From Candidatus Colimorpha enterica (lineage in GTDB: Bacteria > Bacillota > Clostridia > Oscillospirales > CAG-272): 6,797 nucleotides of DNA. Positions 5,458 to 6,797 of this stretch are shown piece after piece. How positions within the stretch are numbered: position 1 is the first letter of the stretch; every line of letters starts with the position of its first letter. A program made the translations under genes and the position numbers. Location: the NCBI GenBank assembly GCA_000433515.1, contig FR891191.1:1905-8701 (forward strand). The letters run 5' to 3'. The notes under the pieces are model-generated. The model did no database searches, had not been told where the DNA came from, and saw only the letters and a program-made list of their open reading frames with translations.

Positions 5458-5487
5458 TTGACTTTTTATGGTCAAATGTGATAAAAT
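5458..5487 (+). promoter_or_regulatory. Promoter of the kinase-like gene, with inverted repeat
   Basis: TTGACT (5458-5463), 18 nt, then TAAAAT (5482-5487), preceded by TGA as an extended -10. Each hexamer matches the sigma-A consensus at five of six positions. The -35 is also one arm of an inverted repeat, TTGAC (5458-5462) with GTCAA (5471-5475), so a regulator binding there would cover the promoter. The CtsR heat-shock operator uses a similar GGTCAAA word, but as a direct repeat, so it is not assigned. The leader to the start codon is about 77 nt. Confidence 0.6.
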
Positions 5488-5570
5488 ATATAACGGCAAC
5501 GGCGCATATGCTCTGCAATGCACCGCTGCAATGATTATTACGGTACACTCCCGGAAGGAGAAAATCATAT

Positions 5571-6191
5571 ATGAACAGGATCATCACGCTCGGAAGAGAG
5601 TTCGGAAGCGGCGGGCGAGAGCTCGGCAGGAGGCTTTCGGAAAAGCTCGGAATCGCCTACTATGACCAGGAGATAATCACCGAAATAGCAAAGCGCACGG
5701 CACTGTCCGTTGAGTATATACACCGCATAGAGGACAGCGTTCCCGTCGCGTCGTTCCCGATACACATCGGAAGGACTTTTTTCAGTATGCCGAATCCCGT
5801 GTTCCAGCAGAGCATCAACCTCTTCCGCGAACAGCACAAGCTGATCTCGGAGCTTGCCGAAAAGTCTGACTGTCTTATCGTCGGGCGCTGTGCCGACTAC
5901 ATCCTCCGCGACAGCAACCCCTTCCGCATCTTCGTCTACGCCGACGTGGAAAGCAAGCTGAAGCGCTGCATGGACCGCAAGCCGGCGGACGAAAGCCTCA
6001 CCGAGAAAGAAATGAAGAAGAAAATTGCCGAGATCGACCGCGGAAGGTCGCAGTACTACGGCTTTTTCAGCGACCGCAAATGGGGAGCGAGGGAGAATTA
6101 TGACCTCCTTATCAACACCTCCGGCGCGGATATAAAGCTGCTTGCCGAGGCGGCTTATGATTATGTGATGGGGATTTGGGGGGAGAAGTGA
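5571..6191 (+). CDS. Cytidylate kinase-like P-loop protein
   Basis: A 206-residue cytoplasmic protein of the cytidylate-kinase-like family (the group Pfam calls Cytidylate_kin2). The N-terminus MNRIITLGREFGSGGRELGRR-type loop spans residues 1-21: it has the glycine-rich P-loop (8-19), but the usual GK[ST] is replaced by GGRE, as is common in this family. CLIVGRCADYIL (101-112) is the family's second hallmark, and WGARENYDLLINTS (171-184) corresponds to its C-terminal conserved segment. True Cmk makes CDP from CMP, but proteins of this family are not shown to do so generally, so cmk is not assigned. The ATG at 5571 is preceded by AAGGAG (5555-5560) with a 10-nt spacer. It has its own promoter and is not part of the pot operon. 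Confidence 0.85.
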   Translation: MNRIITLGREFGSGGRELGRRLSEKLGIAYYDQEIITEIAKRTALSVEYIHRIEDSVPVASFPIHIGRTFFSMPNPVFQQSINLFREQHKLISELAEKSDCLIVGRCADYILRDSNPFRIFVYADVESKLKRCMDRKPADESLTEKEMKKKIAEIDRGRSQYYGFFSDRKWGARENYDLLINTSGADIKLLAEAAYDYVMGIWGEK

Positions 6192-6197
6192 AGCTTT

Positions 6198-6233
6198 CTG
6201 CGGCTCTGACCGCAGCCGGTCATCTGCCGGTCA
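6198..6233. repeat. Small hairpin and tandem GCCGGTCA repeat
   Basis: CTGCGG/CCGCAG (6198-6203 with 6210-6215) forms a 6-bp hairpin just after the kinase-like gene. GCCGGTCA then occurs twice, at 6215-6222 and 6226-6233, an 11-nt period. CGGTCA recurs in the terminator stem at 6265-6270. No T-run follows the hairpin. The role is unknown. Confidence 0.35.
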
Positions 6234-6260
6234 ATACTTCAAAAAGATTCATTCCATGAC

Positions 6261-6296
6261 AAAACGGTCAATGCCTGCACGGCACTGACCGTTTTT
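6261..6296. terminator. Bidirectional terminator between convergent genes
   Basis: AAAACGGTCA (6261-6270) pairs with TGACCGTTTT (6286-6295), extended inward by TGCC/GGCA after one mismatch, with a 5-nt loop. T5 follows on the plus strand and T4 on the minus strand. The convergent placement between the kinase-like gene and the S24/S26 gene suits one element stopping both transcripts, with the rightward direction the stronger. Confidence 0.82.
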
Positions 6297-6335
6297 CGGA
6301 TTTATCTGAAGAGTCGGGGGAAGTCTTCGGAGAAA

Positions 6336-6776
6336 CTATTTCTTCCTGACCGCACCATATACTCTGAATGCCGTTCTGCGGAGCGGCACGGCGGAAAGCC
6401 AGAAGGTTTTATAGAAAAACCATCGGAAACTGCCGGGAAGGCACTTTTTCCCGCGGTGAATCGCACCGACGGCAACGGCTTTGATGTCTCCCTCGGTTAT
6501 GCCGTCCTCGCAGATGCTCTGCGCGTCTCCGAGCACCGTGTAAATGCCGTTTTTTACGCGCTTGACCCGGTGCAGGACGTACCTTTCGCCGCATCTGAGG
6601 TACAGTACCACATCCCCGCGTCCGATCTTTCCGGGAAGCGACAGAATGACCGTATCTCCGTCGGATAGAAACGGAGCCATGCTGAACCCGGAAACGGGGA
6701 CGGGAAGCTCTTTTGCGCCGTTCTCAAGCAGCTTTACCGTTTCGTCAAGATATTGCTTTGTGTCAAGAATGCGCAT
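6336..6776 (-). CDS. S24/S26 family signal-peptidase-like protein
   Basis: A 146-residue protein, counted from the ATG at 6776. VSGFSMAPFL holds the expected catalytic serine (S32) in the SxM context of S26 signal peptidases and S24 proteins. RGDVVLY (53-59) and YVLHRVKRV (66-74) follow, then YTVLGDAQ (79-86). In bacterial type I signal peptidases the second motif carries a lysine base; here a histidine (H69) sits at that place, as in SipW and ER-type enzymes. There is no clear N-terminal membrane anchor; an aromatic and basic segment near the C-terminus (about 117-140) might contact the membrane. A TTG at 6794 in the same frame could add six residues, and the frame stays open to the window edge, so the start is uncertain; the ATG gives the N-terminus MRILDTKQYL, which I judge typical. 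No ribosome binding site is strong. The substrate is unknown. Confidence 0.75.
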   Translation of the reverse strand: MRILDTKQYLDETVKLLENGAKELPVPVSGFSMAPFLSDGDTVILSLPGKIGRGDVVLYLRCGERYVLHRVKRVKNGIYTVLGDAQSICEDGITEGDIKAVAVGAIHRGKKCLPGSFRWFFYKTFWLSAVPLRRTAFRVYGAVRKK

Positions 6777-6797
6777 TTTTCCGCGAAGCGGCAAGCC

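Noticed and set aside
5458..5475. CtsR operator at the kinase-like gene promoter
   Set aside because: CtsR sites are direct repeats of a GGTCAAA-type word with a short spacer; here the two arms are inverted.
5508..5534. Short frame MLCNAPLQ in the kinase-like gene leader
   Set aside because: No ribosome binding site precedes it and it is not coupled to the downstream start.

Overview
The window looks like a chromosomal piece of a Gram-positive Clostridia bacterium, probably near Oscillospiraceae/Ruminococcaceae. The signs are a moderate GC content, AGGAG-type ribosome binding sites, TTG and GTG starts beside ATG, a PotD-type lipoprotein with a Gram-positive-style lipobox, a SpoIVFB-like M50 protease, and short palindromic intergenic repeats of a kind I associate with that group. 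No plasmid, phage or transposase gene is visible.

Layout. Positions 1-433 hold no convincing gene. They carry a run of inverted repeats and, near the right end, a very good sigma-A-type promoter pointing left. At 434-1036 is a small M50 (site-2-protease family) membrane metalloprotease with a TTG start. Positions 1037-1385 hold inverted repeats, a strong rightward promoter (1186-1214) and a leader of about 165 nt with notable folding potential. This leads into the complete operon potA-potB-potC-potD (1386-5366) for an ABC importer of spermidine/putrescine. potA and potB are 1 nt apart, potB and potC overlap by 4 nt, and potD follows after 48 nt that hold a hairpin and a possible 7-codon leader peptide. 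A strong intrinsic terminator (5384-5436) closes the operon.

A second transcription unit begins at a promoter at 5458-5487 and encodes a cytidylate-kinase-like P-loop protein (5571-6191). It converges on a minus-strand S24/S26 signal-peptidase-like gene (6336-6776). A hairpin flanked by A and T runs (6261-6296) can end transcription from both sides.

How the genes work together. PotD at the membrane surface would capture polyamine, PotB and PotC form the channel, and PotA hydrolyses ATP. The M50 protease, kinase-like protein and S24/S26 protein have no evident functional link to the transporter and appear to be separate units. The least ordinary features are the folded potA leader with a possible pseudoknot, the mini-ORF and hairpin before potD, and the leftward promoter that overlaps the M50 ribosome binding site and faces the palindrome-rich region.
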